From Flavobacteriales bacterium UBA7666 (GTDB lineage Bacteria; Bacteroidota; Bacteroidia; Flavobacteriales_D; Crocinitomicaceae), in assembly GCA_002483265.1 (NCBI GenBank), contig DLHO01000010.1:44102-108101 (forward strand): a stretch of 64,000 nt of DNA, given 5' to 3'. The notes below the pieces were generated by a model. The model was given only the letters and a program-made list of their open reading frames with translations. It was not told where the DNA came from and ran no database searches. This document shows, piece by piece, positions 15,777 to 24,009 of the stretch (its first letter is position 1; the number at the start of each line of letters is the position of its first letter). The translations under genes were made by a program, and so were the position numbers.

Positions 15777-17246
15777 CTATTTAACCGTCCACGTAACACC
15801 TTCCTTGCCGTCTTTCACAACAATTCCGGCTTCTGCCAAACGGTCTCTAATTTTATCTGATGTGCTCCAGTCTTTGTTTTCGCGCGCATCTTTGCGCATT
15901 TCCAAGACCAAATCCATTACGGTAGTCAAGGCGCTATCCGAAGAAGCTTTTTCAATAGCCAATCCAAGTACATCGAACACGAATCCAGTGAATTCTTTGG
16001 TCAATAATTCCAAATCGCCTGCTGTTATCGTTGCTTTTCCCTCTGAAATGGTATTAATGTATTTCACCGCTTCAAACAACCCTGCAACTAGCATTGGGGC
16101 ATTGAAATCGTCATTCATTGCTTTATACAACGAATCTACCAAGGATTGTACATTTTGAGATGACGTGTCTTTTATTTCCAAAGAACCCAATTTCTCATAT
16201 GCGTCAGACAAACGTGTAAATCCTTTTTCAGCTGCATTTAGTGAATCCGGAGTGAAATCCAAAGTACTGCGGTAATGCGCCTGCATCATGCAAAAACGAA
16301 TAACTTGCGGTGAATAAGGTTTGTCAAAGACTTCCGTCGTTCCATCCACAATTTCCTTTGGCAAGAAATAATTCCCCAAAGATTTGGACATTTTCTGTCC
16401 GTTTACGTTCAACATATTTGCGTGCATCCAGTAACTCGCCGGACTAACTCCTGCCGAACCACAACTTTGTGCAATTTCATCTTCGTGATGCGGGAACTTC
16501 AAATCCAATCCACCACCATGAATATCAAATTGATCTCCCAAATATTTCGTGCTCATGGCAGTACATTCAATGTGCCAGCCCGGATTTCCATCACCCCAGG
16601 GTGAACGCCAGATCTGCATATCATCCGGATTTGCCTTTTTCCACAAAGCGAAATCTGCAAAGAAGCGTTTCTCTTCCTGTGCATTCAATTCGCGTGTTTC
16701 TTCTGCCAACTCGTCTACTTTGCGACCACTCAGGATTCCATATTCGAATTTCTCGCCGTAAGCACGTACATCGAAATACACCGAACCATTCACCACATAC
16801 GCAAACCCATTTTCAATGATTTTCTCAATCACTTCAATTTGTTCCTGAATGTGCCCGGTAGCCGTTGGCTCAATGGACGGAGGCAGTAAGTTATAAATGC
16901 GCTGCAATTCCTGGAAGTTTACATTGTATTTGTAAACGATCTCCAATGACTGAACCTGCTCAACTCGCGCTGCTTTTCCAATAGAATCAACTGCTTCTCC
17001 TGCCGAATTGGTAATGTGCCCTGCATCTGTGATGTTTCGTACATACTTCACTTGGTAGCCCAAATGCATCAAGTAACGATAGATCAAATCGAAGTTAATG
17101 AAGGTACGCATGTTCCCCATGTGTGGCTCACTGTAGAGTGTAGGACCACAGACATACATCCCAACCTTGCCGGCAATAATTGGTTTAAAGACTTCTTTTT
17201 CACCTGAAAGACTGTTGTAAATCAACAAGGGAGTACTGGGATTCAT
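15777..17246 (-). CDS. cysS: Cysteine--tRNA ligase
   Basis: This is a class I aminoacyl-tRNA synthetase of 489 residues, the normal length. The HIGH-box equivalent is in CGPTLYSEPHMGNMRTF (HMGN form). Zinc ligands are the first Cys of CGPT, C in GWHIECTAMS, and H/E in FPHHEDEIAQS. The KMSKS loop is GQKMSKSLGNYF. The DALR anticodon-side domain follows at about 340-489. It is an essential cytoplasmic enzyme charging tRNA-Cys. It is transcribed leftward towards rnpA, separated by the heptad hairpin. Confidence 0.97.
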   Translation of the reverse strand: MNPSTPLLIYNSLSGEKEVFKPIIAGKVGMYVCGPTLYSEPHMGNMRTFINFDLIYRYLMHLGYQVKYVRNITDAGHITNSAGEAVDSIGKAARVEQVQSLEIVYKYNVNFQELQRIYNLLPPSIEPTATGHIQEQIEVIEKIIENGFAYVVNGSVYFDVRAYGEKFEYGILSGRKVDELAEETRELNAQEEKRFFADFALWKKANPDDMQIWRSPWGDGNPGWHIECTAMSTKYLGDQFDIHGGGLDLKFPHHEDEIAQSCGSAGVSPASYWMHANMLNVNGQKMSKSLGNYFLPKEIVDGTTEVFDKPYSPQVIRFCMMQAHYRSTLDFTPDSLNAAEKGFTRLSDAYEKLGSLEIKDTSSQNVQSLVDSLYKAMNDDFNAPMLVAGLFEAVKYINTISEGKATITAGDLELLTKEFTGFVFDVLGLAIEKASSDSALTTVMDLVLEMRKDARENKDWSTSDKIRDRLAEAGIVVKDGKEGVTWTVK

Positions 17247-17284
17247 TGTGTAATTATTGAAAAGATTTTGTGATGCGAAGATAG

Positions 17285-17330
17285 GGAGAATTAAGAGAAT
17301 TGAAAATGGAGAATTGAAAACTGAAATTAT
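17285..17330. repeat. Heptad repeat of the AATTGAAAATGG family
   Basis: It reads in 7-bp steps as AGAATTG, AAAATGG, AGAATTG, AAAACTG, AAATTAT. It shares the words AATTGAAAATGG and AGAATTGAAAA with the elements at 1-37 and 5657-5740. It lies in the leader of cysS rather than at a gene end. Confidence 0.65.
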
Positions 17331-17437
17331 TAATTGGTGAAATTAGCGTTTATTTTAGTTTTCCTACTGCCAATGTCTTGCAGGCTGGCTTCAGTCTTTC
17401 CGCCGCGGCGGACTAAGTTTTGTTTACCCACTAACGT

Positions 17438-17539
17438 TTACCCCTGCGTCGCATATTTCGTAACTGTCGTTGCTGCGTCTTCATAAGCTTTGCGAATGAT
17501 TGACCCCATTTCTCTCGATAACTTAACCCGCTCAACCAT
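17438..17539 (-). CDS. Possible 33-residue peptide or gene remnant
   Basis: An ATG-to-TAA frame reads MVERVKLSREMGSIIRKAYE and then ends in ...TKYATQG. Its composition looks like a normal amphipathic helix rather than random translation, and its GC content is higher than the surroundings. I do not recognise it. It may be a remnant of a larger gene or a chance frame; no strong ribosome-binding site is seen. Confidence 0.2.
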   Translation of the reverse strand: MVERVKLSREMGSIIRKAYEDAATTVTKYATQG

Positions 17540-17561
17540 TTTATTTATACTTTAGTCGCAC

Positions 17562-18752
17562 ATGAATATCGAATCTCAAAAAAACAAACTGGGTTTTCTG
17601 GATGGTGTGCGCGGTATAGCTATGATCATAGTTGTTTTTCATCATTTCGGATTGGCATTTTTTCCTGCGATCAATTATCTGAATCCGGAGAAGATACACC
17701 TTGGAAATGGCGGTGCAGAATTACTCATTGCAAAAACTCCGCTCAATCTCTTTTTTAACGGCGGATTCGCAGTTTCCATCTTCTTTGTCTTAAGTGGTTT
17801 CGTGCTCAGCTATAAATTTCACCTGTCGGGGAGCAGAAAACTCCTAACAGAATATGCCGCCAAACGTTATTTCAGGCTATTTATTCCGGTTGCCGGATCA
17901 ATAGTCATTTGCTACCTTCTTCATGTTTTCGGACTCTTCACTACTAAAAGTGCAGAAAACATAACTAAATCACCAGAATGGCTTGGTGGTTTGTACACCA
18001 ATATGAAGGGTCCCGGCGATGTTCTGAAGAATGCTGTTTTGGATGTTTTTTTAAACAACGATAACCGCTACAATCCCGTATTATGGACCATGACGATTGA
18101 ATTCCTGGGTTCTTTATTGCTATTCTCTTTTCTCGCATTAACCGGCGATAATAAAAAAACCTTGTTACTTCATATCATTGTGGCAGTTCTTATTTTACTT
18201 ACAGACAAAAAATTCTATGCTGCTTTCATCCTCGGGTCATTGATAAGCAAACTTTTTGTAAGCGGTTTTTCTTTTCCAAAAGGAATCAAAGGCATCGTTA
18301 TAAAATGTCTGCTTTTGACAGCAGGAATTTATTTCAGTTCCTTTCCACAAAGTGTTTTCACACAACAGAGTATTTGGAAACCACTAGATTGGAGCTGGAC
18401 AAGTGGCTACGACCTTTTCCACGTTCTAGGTGCCTTTTGCATTCTATTTGTAATTTGCTTTGACCGAAACTTCATTCGTTTCTTCTCTATAAAACCCTTT
18501 TTATATCTCGGAAAGATCTCCTTCTCATTCTATTTGCTGCATTTAGCCGTAATGTGTTCTCTCGGATTTTTTGTTTTCAGTGAGTTCTGGAAACCCGGAA
18601 GCTATTTCATTCCTTTTGTGATCTCATTTTTAGTTTCTATGGCAGTTTCATTTGTGGTTGCTCATTTTTACTACAAGTGGTTGGACAAGAGTAGCATACG
18701 TTTCTCTGAAAGAATGGGAAAATTGATTACAAAAGGGGGTGATTCAGAATAA
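17562..18752 (+). CDS. Acyltransferase 3 family membrane protein (OafA-like)
   Basis: This is an integral membrane O-acyltransferase of 396 residues with about ten hydrophobic helices. It carries the family N-terminus FLDGVRGIAMIIVVFHHFG, whose RG and HH pair match the conserved Arg and catalytic His of the Acyl_transf_3 family, and the later FVLSGFVLSYKF segment. Members acetylate or succinylate cell-surface sugars, using acyl groups supplied from the cytoplasm. The acceptor here is unknown. It is a single gene with its own terminator, not linked to a glycan cluster in this window. Confidence 0.88.
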   Translation: MNIESQKNKLGFLDGVRGIAMIIVVFHHFGLAFFPAINYLNPEKIHLGNGGAELLIAKTPLNLFFNGGFAVSIFFVLSGFVLSYKFHLSGSRKLLTEYAAKRYFRLFIPVAGSIVICYLLHVFGLFTTKSAENITKSPEWLGGLYTNMKGPGDVLKNAVLDVFLNNDNRYNPVLWTMTIEFLGSLLLFSFLALTGDNKKTLLLHIIVAVLILLTDKKFYAAFILGSLISKLFVSGFSFPKGIKGIVIKCLLLTAGIYFSSFPQSVFTQQSIWKPLDWSWTSGYDLFHVLGAFCILFVICFDRNFIRFFSIKPFLYLGKISFSFYLLHLAVMCSLGFFVFSEFWKPGSYFIPFVISFLVSMAVSFVVAHFYYKWLDKSSIRFSERMGKLITKGGDSE

Positions 18753-18785
18753 AAAGCCCGGTCGAATTTTCGTCAACCGGGTTTA
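18752..18785 (+). terminator. Rho-independent terminator of the acyltransferase gene
   Basis: CCCGGT (18757-18762) pairs with ACCGGG (18776-18781), preceded by an A-run and followed by TTT. It starts at the stop codon of the acyltransferase gene. It sits between convergent genes and may work in both directions. Confidence 0.7.
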
Positions 18786-18917
18786 CGCAGTAGTAATTTA
18801 GACTGTGGTGTCTATGCGCCTTCGCTGTAGCTTCAGCGTAAGCGTTGGGGTTCTTGTTTTACGTAAATAAATCAATTCAAACTCCCACTTCTCTCCATCT
18901 ATGACGGAGAAAAATCT

Positions 18918-20171
18918 TCAAACGTTGTCTAACGCTTGTGAAATATCTGCAATAATATCTTCGTAATGTTCCACCCCGACGGATAAACGAACTAGGGACG
19001 AAGATATTTTCATAGCGCTTTTAACATCTTGAGGCACATCTGCATGGGTCATCGTTGCAGGATGCTCCACCAAACTTTCCGTACTTCCTAAACTCACTGC
19101 CAATTTAATCAATTTGAGCTTATTCAAGAACGTGAAAGCCTCCTTTTCTCCTCCAAGGACATCAAAAGAAATCATCGCACCGCTAGAAGTATATTGCTCC
19201 TTGTAAATGCGTTGTTCGTTTGCTGTGCCTTGTTCCGGAATGAATCCGAGGTAGTACACATGGGTTATCTTTGGATGCGAACGCAGAAATTGAGCCACTT
19301 CAACTGCATTCTTCGCTTGTTCTTCCATTCGAACTTTCAGGGTTTCCAAACTGCGCATCAACAGCCAGCCTGTCCAAGGACCTGCCATGTTTCCTAAAAA
19401 AGTGCGCAATCCTTTGATCCTCGCCATTAAAGCTTTGGAACCCAAACAAGCTCCTGCAATCACATCCGAGTGACCACCAATGTATTTCGTAGCAGAATAC
19501 AAGACCAAATCAGCCCCATGTTTTAAAGGATGCTGCCATAAAGGTCCCATGTAGGTATTATCGACCGAAAGAATCACTTCTGTGTCCGCTTTTGAGAAGC
19601 GCTTTTTAATATCCGCACACATTTGAATATCAATCAATGCATTGGTTGGATTGGCAGGTGTTTCGATATGAATCATGCGTAAACGATCTGCCTTTCCAGT
19701 GGCCTCAAGTCGGGAAACAATCGTATCAAAATCCTCGTCTGCACGAAATCCAACCGAGTCGATCTGCATCTTTTTTAAAAAGTGGTTGATGAAATGATCT
19801 GTTCCTCCATAAACCGGACGGGAATAGAGTAATAAATCACCAGGCGACAAAAACTCCATCAATGCAGTAGAAATGGCAGACATCCCACTTTCAAAGACAG
19901 CACAATCTTCTGCTTCGTCCCACAAACACAAGCGATTTTCGAGAATCTCCAGATCCGGATTGTTTAATCGTGAATAAATCAATCCCAACTCCTCATTCTC
20001 CCCTTTTTCACGAATTCCATAAGCTACTTCAAAAAATGCCTTTCCCTCTTCCGCCGTGTTAAATACAAAGGTGGAAGTTTGGAAAATCGGACATTTAATC
20101 GCCCCTTCCGAAAGAGAAGGTTTGTATCCATAACTCATCATTAAACTTTCTGGTCTCATTAAGAATTTCAT
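18918..20171 (-). CDS. Cystathionine gamma-synthase family PLP enzyme
   Basis: This is a PLP-dependent Cys/Met-metabolism enzyme of 417 residues. The Schiff-base Lys is K229 in YSATKYIGGHSDVIAG, and the PLP-phosphate loop FESGMSAIS is at about 93-101. The position that is a catalytic Cys in classical methionine gamma-lyases (YGC) is Gly here (RPVYGGTDHF), so a synthase/lyase other than typical MGL is more likely. An insertion near residues 50-64 lengthens the substrate-binding arm. It is divergent from an Lrp/AsnC regulator gene 151 bp away, which probably controls it in response to an amino acid. The exact reaction cannot be fixed from sequence. Confidence 0.85.
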   Translation of the reverse strand: MKFLMRPESLMMSYGYKPSLSEGAIKCPIFQTSTFVFNTAEEGKAFFEVAYGIREKGENEELGLIYSRLNNPDLEILENRLCLWDEAEDCAVFESGMSAISTALMEFLSPGDLLLYSRPVYGGTDHFINHFLKKMQIDSVGFRADEDFDTIVSRLEATGKADRLRMIHIETPANPTNALIDIQMCADIKKRFSKADTEVILSVDNTYMGPLWQHPLKHGADLVLYSATKYIGGHSDVIAGACLGSKALMARIKGLRTFLGNMAGPWTGWLLMRSLETLKVRMEEQAKNAVEVAQFLRSHPKITHVYYLGFIPEQGTANEQRIYKEQYTSSGAMISFDVLGGEKEAFTFLNKLKLIKLAVSLGSTESLVEHPATMTHADVPQDVKSAMKISSSLVRLSVGVEHYEDIIADISQALDNV

Positions 20172-20322
20172 ACGTTTATACCACTACTAAGTAAACATAA
20201 ATTTTGCTCACATCTAAAATGCTAGAATATTATTCCGTATTTTTATAAAACACATGTTCTTCTTTCTGAATTTTAACAAATCAGAGGCTGGAAACAGAAT
20301 TATTTTCTCAAAATCAAAATGT

Positions 20323-20763
20323 ATGTTGTCATTAGATTCCATTGATCATCAAATTATTCTTCTTCTTCAATCCAATGGGAAGATGAATAACAAGGAAGTA
20401 GCCAGTAAAATAGGCTTGTCGGTTACTCCTACTTTTGAGCGGATCAAACGCATGGAGCGCATGGGTGTTATTCAGGGTTATAGTGCTCTCATCAACCGAA
20501 AAGCGATCGGGAAGGATTTGAAGGTCGTTTGCCAGGTTAGTCTAAAAAGTCATGAAAAAGAAGGAATTGATGTGTTTGAAAGCGCGATCCGGGAACTTCC
20601 GGAAGTGAGTCATGCCTATCATGTTGCTGGCGCTACCGATTATATGCTTACGATTGAAGTAGCAAACATGGAGGTGTACCAGGATTTCCTAAAGAATCAA
20701 TTAGCACGAATTCCACATATCGGACAAGTAAACAGCAGCTTCGTCATGTCAGAACTGAAGTAA
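20323..20763 (+). CDS. Lrp/AsnC family transcriptional regulator
   Basis: This 146-residue regulator has an N-terminal AsnC-type helix-turn-helix (LDSIDHQIILLLQSNGKMNN, ending in SVTPTFERIKRME) and a C-terminal RAM ligand-binding/oligomerisation domain (VVCQVSLKSHEKEG, AYHVAGATDYMLTIEV). Start 20323 matches the family N-terminus; an upstream extension to 20254 encodes unrelated AT-rich sequence. Such regulators bind amino acids and often control a divergent neighbour, here the cystathionine gamma-synthase family gene. The reading frame ends 5 bp before the inverted repeat flanking the GxxExxY gene. Confidence 0.92.
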   Translation: MLSLDSIDHQIILLLQSNGKMNNKEVASKIGLSVTPTFERIKRMERMGVIQGYSALINRKAIGKDLKVVCQVSLKSHEKEGIDVFESAIRELPEVSHAYHVAGATDYMLTIEVANMEVYQDFLKNQLARIPHIGQVNSSFVMSELK

Positions 20764-20768
20764 AGGTC

Positions 20769-20808
20769 GCCACGAATTCACGAATTTTAGCTCGGCTAAC
20801 GCGCTCGC
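20769..20808 (+). repeat. Left arm of a 40-bp inverted repeat flanking the GxxExxY gene
   Basis: It begins with GCCACGAATTCACGAATT, an exact inverse copy of the end of the right arm at 21256-21296, and continues with the GCTCGG.TAAC.CGCTCGC motif shared by both arms. Only a few mismatches separate the arms. Confidence 0.85.
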
Positions 20809-20874
20809 ATTTATTTCATTTTTCACCTATTTTTTCGATTGTTTCAAATGAACTTTTTTACTATCTTAAAGTAA

Positions 20875-21249
20875 ATGAGGCAATTAGTATTATAAAGCGA
20901 AGCTTATGAAATCATAGGCTCTTGCATGGAAGTCCACCGAAACTTAGGACAAGGTTTTTCAGAAATCGTTTATAAAGATGCGTTGGAATATGAGTTTAAA
21001 TCACAAAAAATTTCTTTCTCTAGAGAAAAGGAGTTCAAAGTTCACTACAAAGACATTATTCTTCCACATCATTTTTATGCAGATTTTGTGGTTCTTGATT
21101 CTATTATTCTAGAAGTGAAATCAGTCAGTCAACTTACAAAAGCGCATTACGCACAAGTCATCAACTATTTGGCTGTTTCAGACCTGCCACTAGGACTCTT
21201 GATAAACTTCAACGAAGATAGTTTGAAATACAAACGTTTTGTTCTTTGA
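20875..21249 (+). pseudogene. GxxExxY protein with in-frame nonsense codon
   Basis: The family hallmark G-x-x-E-x-x-Y is present as GFSEIVY, and the PD-(D/E)xK-like core as YADFVV followed by LEVKS. Full-length members begin about 17 residues before the first intact ATG (20926), with a YxIIGxxxEVHR segment. Here that segment is encoded (AYEIIGSCMEVHRN) and an in-frame ATG exists at 20875. However, codon 7 is TAA (20893-20895) and no other start lies between it and 20926. One substitution (for example AAA to TAA) would explain this. A 107-residue product from 20926 is possible but lacks the start of the domain. The cellular role of the family is unknown; a nuclease-like fold is predicted. Confidence 0.75.
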
Positions 21250-21255
21250 GATTTA

Positions 21256-21296
21256 GCGAGCGTGTTAACCGAGCAAAGAATTCGTGAATTCGTGGC
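21256..21296 (-). repeat. Right arm of the inverted repeat flanking the GxxExxY gene
   Basis: It is the inverse of 20769-20808, with a perfect outer 18 bp (GCCACGAATTCACGAATT on the minus strand). Together the arms bound a 528-bp unit containing only the broken GxxExxY gene, inserted between the AsnC regulator and the YtxH operon. Confidence 0.85.
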
Positions 21297-21404
21297 AAGT
21301 CTCCACTCTACCAAACTGAAAATTAAAGTTAAAAGATCACCCTACTTTTCCGTAAGCTCGATTTTTTGGTTACATTTATTAGGAACACATAAAAACAAAA
21401 TATC

Positions 21405-21743
21405 ATGTCAAGTAGCACAGGAAATATTATGATCGCACTTTTAGCAGGTGCAGTAATTGGAGCAGGAGTTGGGATTTTGTTAGCCCCGGATAAGGGATCA
21501 GCAACACGTCAAAAGTTAAAAGACAATTTGGGTAAGGGAAAAGATGGTTTGATGGATAAATACCACGAATTAGCTCAATTACTCCATCGTAAAGCAGAAA
21601 ATGCAGGTGAAGATATCAGCGATTTTTTAGATAACGCTATCTCAAGTGGAATCCATGAAAAAGATGAATTAATCTCACTTTTAGAAGAAAAATTAGAACT
21701 TTTGAAAAAAGGGGCTAAAAAAGCAGCAGCAACAGCTAAATAA
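21405..21743 (+). CDS. YtxH domain protein
   Basis: This is a small protein of 112 residues. It has one N-terminal membrane helix (NIMIALLAGAVIGAGVGILL) with the typical LAPDKGSATR motif right after it, then a charged helical tail (about 35-112) ending in an Ala/Lys-rich stretch. YtxH proteins are linked to general stress in Gram-positives; the role in Bacteroidota is unknown. It is the first gene of a tight trio with 21750 and 22100, all small membrane or membrane-peripheral proteins. Confidence 0.88.
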   Translation: MSSSTGNIMIALLAGAVIGAGVGILLAPDKGSATRQKLKDNLGKGKDGLMDKYHELAQLLHRKAENAGEDISDFLDNAISSGIHEKDELISLLEEKLELLKKGAKKAAATAK

Positions 21744-21749
21744 GGTAGG

Positions 21750-22100
21750 ATGGCATTTGAAGAATTAAAAGAGAGTACTCAGCAGATTCAAGAAGAAACA
21801 AAAGCGTACGTAGAAAGTACTGTTCAATATTACAAACTGTGGGGATTTCAAATAGTAATGAAATCAACCAGAATGATTGTACGGTTTTTTCTGCTTGGTT
21901 TCTTCTTGATGATTGCTCTCCTTTTTGGATCCATTGCTGCAGCACTGGCTATTGGAAACGCAATTGACAGTATTGCTCTGGGTTTTCTAATAATCGCCGG
22001 AGCCTACTTCGTGGTGATTATTTTAATCTGCTTTCTACGTCTTAAATTCGTTGAACGACAATTTTTGCGGGGATTTTCAAAACTATTCTTCGATAATTGA
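21750..22100 (+). CDS. Holin-X / phage_holin_3-like membrane protein
   Basis: This 116-residue protein has two adjacent membrane helices (about 45-70 and 76-101) after an amphipathic N-terminal helix (about 1-35). This matches the 'putative Actinobacterial Holin-X' family, which in chromosomal contexts is found beside YtxH genes and is not a phage holin. It starts 6 bp after the YtxH stop and overlaps the next gene by one base (TGATG). It probably interacts with its neighbours at the inner membrane; the function is unknown. Confidence 0.75.
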   Translation: MAFEELKESTQQIQEETKAYVESTVQYYKLWGFQIVMKSTRMIVRFFLLGFFLMIALLFGSIAAALAIGNAIDSIALGFLIIAGAYFVVIILICFLRLKFVERQFLRGFSKLFFDN

Positions 22101-22351
22101 TGGAAAAAAAGCCGAAAATATATTCTTCTTTTGAAGAAATTGAGCTGGATCTAAAAATCCTGAAACTCGAGCGCGAAATTCATGCGCAAAAATTTAAATT
22201 GGGCGTCCAAAAGACGGGTGAAAACCTGCGTCCAATGAATTTGCTCCAAGACTATATTGGAGAAGGAAATCGCAGCACTTTTTCTATGATAGAACAAATT
22301 GTAAAGTTTATTTTACAGTTTGCCATGAAGAAGTCTGAGGAAAAAGAATAA
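22100..22351 (+). CDS. Small conserved protein (DUF6327-like)
   Basis: This is a protein of 83 residues with no signal peptide or clear membrane helix. A charged N-terminal segment (YSSFEEIELDLKILKLEREI) begins a helix, and a hydrophobic segment near the end (IEQIVKFILQFAM) may dock on the membrane. The start is the ATG at 22100, one base into the previous stop, which means coupled translation. It is always in my experience the third partner of YtxH/holin-like pairs in Bacteroidota. The function is unknown. Confidence 0.65.
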   Translation: MEKKPKIYSSFEEIELDLKILKLEREIHAQKFKLGVQKTGENLRPMNLLQDYIGEGNRSTFSMIEQIVKFILQFAMKKSEEKE

Positions 22352-22381
22352 AAAGTAACTTCGGAGTACTAAATTCATCCC

Positions 22382-23326
22382 ATGAAAAAAGTATTCTTTC
22401 TCGACACAGTGCATCCAATTCTTTCCGAACGGCTCACTCAAAGCGGTGAATACGAATGTATCGAAGCTCATGACTGGACAAATGAACAATGCGAGTCTCA
22501 ATTACAGGAGGCTTATGGACTTGTTATCCGTTCGCGTTTCACACTGGATGAATCCTTTTTACAATTTACTCCAACACTTCAATTCATAGCTCGTTCCGGA
22601 GCAGGAATGGAGAACATCGATGAGGCATATTGCTCCAAACGCGGAATTCAGCTTTACAACGCTCCGGAAGGCAATCGCAATGCGGTTGGCGAACATGCCT
22701 TGGGAATGTTATTATCCCTGATGAATAAGATCCACACAGCAAACAGAGATGTGAAAAGTGGAATTTGGGATCGGGAAGGAAACAGAGGAGTTGAATTGGA
22801 TGGAAAAACCGTTGGAATTATTGGATTTGGGAATAACGGAAAAGCTTTTGCAAAGAAATTGCGCGGGTTTGATATCACGCTTCTTGCTTACGACAAATAC
22901 AAAACTGGTTTCGGAGATGATTTTGTGATTGAAGCAACTTTGGAAGCCGTTCTTCGAAAATCGGATGTGATCTCTTTTCATATTCCACAGAACGAGGAAA
23001 CTATTTACTTCGCCAATCAGGAGTTTTTTGATGCATTGGGGAAACCTATTTATCTATTAAATTTATCAAGAGGAAAAATAGTTGAAACTAAATCATTAAT
23101 TGATTCTATTCTAAAAGGAACAACCAAAGCAGCGGGATTGGATGTAAATGAATTTGAAAAAAAATCCTTCGAAAAATTCTTTGAAGATTCAGATAATAAA
23201 GAATTGAATTTCTTGTTGGAGTCAGACCAAATATTATTGACTCCACATGTTGGTGGTTGGACAACAGAAAGCTACTACAATCTTAGTTCAGTTTTGGCTG
23301 ATAAAATTTTAGAAGTTGAAGATTGA
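22382..23326 (+). CDS. D-isomer-specific 2-hydroxyacid dehydrogenase
   Basis: This is an NAD-dependent dehydrogenase of 314 residues, resembling the catalytic part of SerA-type enzymes. The nucleotide-binding motif is GIIGFGNNGKAFAKKL. The active-site Arg is in LLNLSRGKIVET and the His in LLTPHVGGWT. The N-terminal FIARSGAGMENID matches the substrate-side loop. No ACT domain is present. Possible substrates are 3-phosphoglycerate, glycerate or another 2-oxoacid; sequence alone does not decide. It follows the YtxH trio by 30 bp and may be co-transcribed. It is convergent with the next gene, with only 8 bp between stops. Confidence 0.85.
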   Translation: MKKVFFLDTVHPILSERLTQSGEYECIEAHDWTNEQCESQLQEAYGLVIRSRFTLDESFLQFTPTLQFIARSGAGMENIDEAYCSKRGIQLYNAPEGNRNAVGEHALGMLLSLMNKIHTANRDVKSGIWDREGNRGVELDGKTVGIIGFGNNGKAFAKKLRGFDITLLAYDKYKTGFGDDFVIEATLEAVLRKSDVISFHIPQNEETIYFANQEFFDALGKPIYLLNLSRGKIVETKSLIDSILKGTTKAAGLDVNEFEKKSFEKFFEDSDNKELNFLLESDQILLTPHVGGWTTESYYNLSSVLADKILEVED

Positions 23327-23334
23327 AAAAATAA

Positions 23335-23997
23335 TTAATTGATTATCTTAATAATAGCTTGCTTATTATCAAGTTTTACTTTAATAATTAATAGTTGATT
23401 TTTTGGTAAAGAGGAAGTTTCAAACTTATTTATTAGTTTGCTCTTTACTACTGACTTTCCGGAAAGATCAAACACTTCAAAGTCAGCATCTCGTTCATCC
23501 TTCACTTTCAGAAAACCATCTTTCCATTCCAGAAAAGACTCATCATTTAAATCAGCGATTCCGTTTGTAGTGGGTGTAACAATAAATTCATAACTGATTG
23601 TTTGAAATACAGAAGGGTTGTACGGATCATAAATGTCGAAATAACATATTCCATGTCCCGGAGTTCCGTTTAACATGCCTCCAATAATCAATTTAGTTGC
23701 AAAAGGTTGATTGGCCAATAAATTGAAGTCAGCACTATCACCGACTTGAACGTTGGAATGAGAAACCGTTTGATCATCCATCAATATTTCCCATTCCGGA
23801 GGAATATTGTCAAAATGAGTTGCTTTCCATCGAAGCATGGTATCAACCGAAGCATCAGAAAAAACTTCAATGTACCAATGAGCGGGAGATTGACTGGTCG
23901 TTTTCACAAGCAAGGCAGAAGTATCAGACACGTGAAAAACCTGAGCCCGGGAGCTAAAAGACAATAACAAACCGATAGAAAAGATCAAATGCTTCAT
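23335..23997 (-). CDS. Small secreted protein with T9SS-like tail
   Basis: This protein of 220 residues has a signal peptide (MKHLIFSIGLLLSFSSRAQ). The domain at about 20-135 resembles an Ig/cupredoxin-like beta-sandwich (WEILMDDQTVSHSNVQVGD), without visible copper ligands that I can assign. The C-terminal 50 residues (FEVFDLSGKSVVKS then LIIKVKLDNKQAIIKI) look like a short type A T9SS sorting domain. It would be secreted across the outer membrane. Its function is unknown. The gene stops 8 bp from the convergent dehydrogenase gene. Confidence 0.7.
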   Translation of the reverse strand: MKHLIFSIGLLLSFSSRAQVFHVSDTSALLVKTTSQSPAHWYIEVFSDASVDTMLRWKATHFDNIPPEWEILMDDQTVSHSNVQVGDSADFNLLANQPFATKLIIGGMLNGTPGHGICYFDIYDPYNPSVFQTISYEFIVTPTTNGIADLNDESFLEWKDGFLKVKDERDADFEVFDLSGKSVVKSKLINKFETSSLPKNQLLIIKVKLDNKQAIIKIIN

Positions 23998-24009
23998 AAT
24001 AACTCAAAA

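Larger units (their letters stand above)
17247..17561. other. 315-bp intergenic region between divergent genes
   Basis: The region holds a heptad repeat (17285-17330), a perfect 14-bp palindrome TCCGCCGCGGCGGA (17399-17412) in an otherwise AT-rich setting, and a tiny minus-strand reading frame (17438-17539). It must also hold the divergent promoters of cysS and the acyltransferase; I could not place either with confidence. Confidence 0.6.

Noticed and set aside
20254..20322. Longer N-terminus for the Lrp/AsnC regulator
   Set aside because: The added residues are AT-driven and lie before the conserved start of the family; the ATG at 20323 fits the helix-turn-helix domain.
21750..22100. Prophage holin
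   Set aside because: No phage genes nearby, and the YtxH neighbour shows it is the chromosomal Holin-X-like family.
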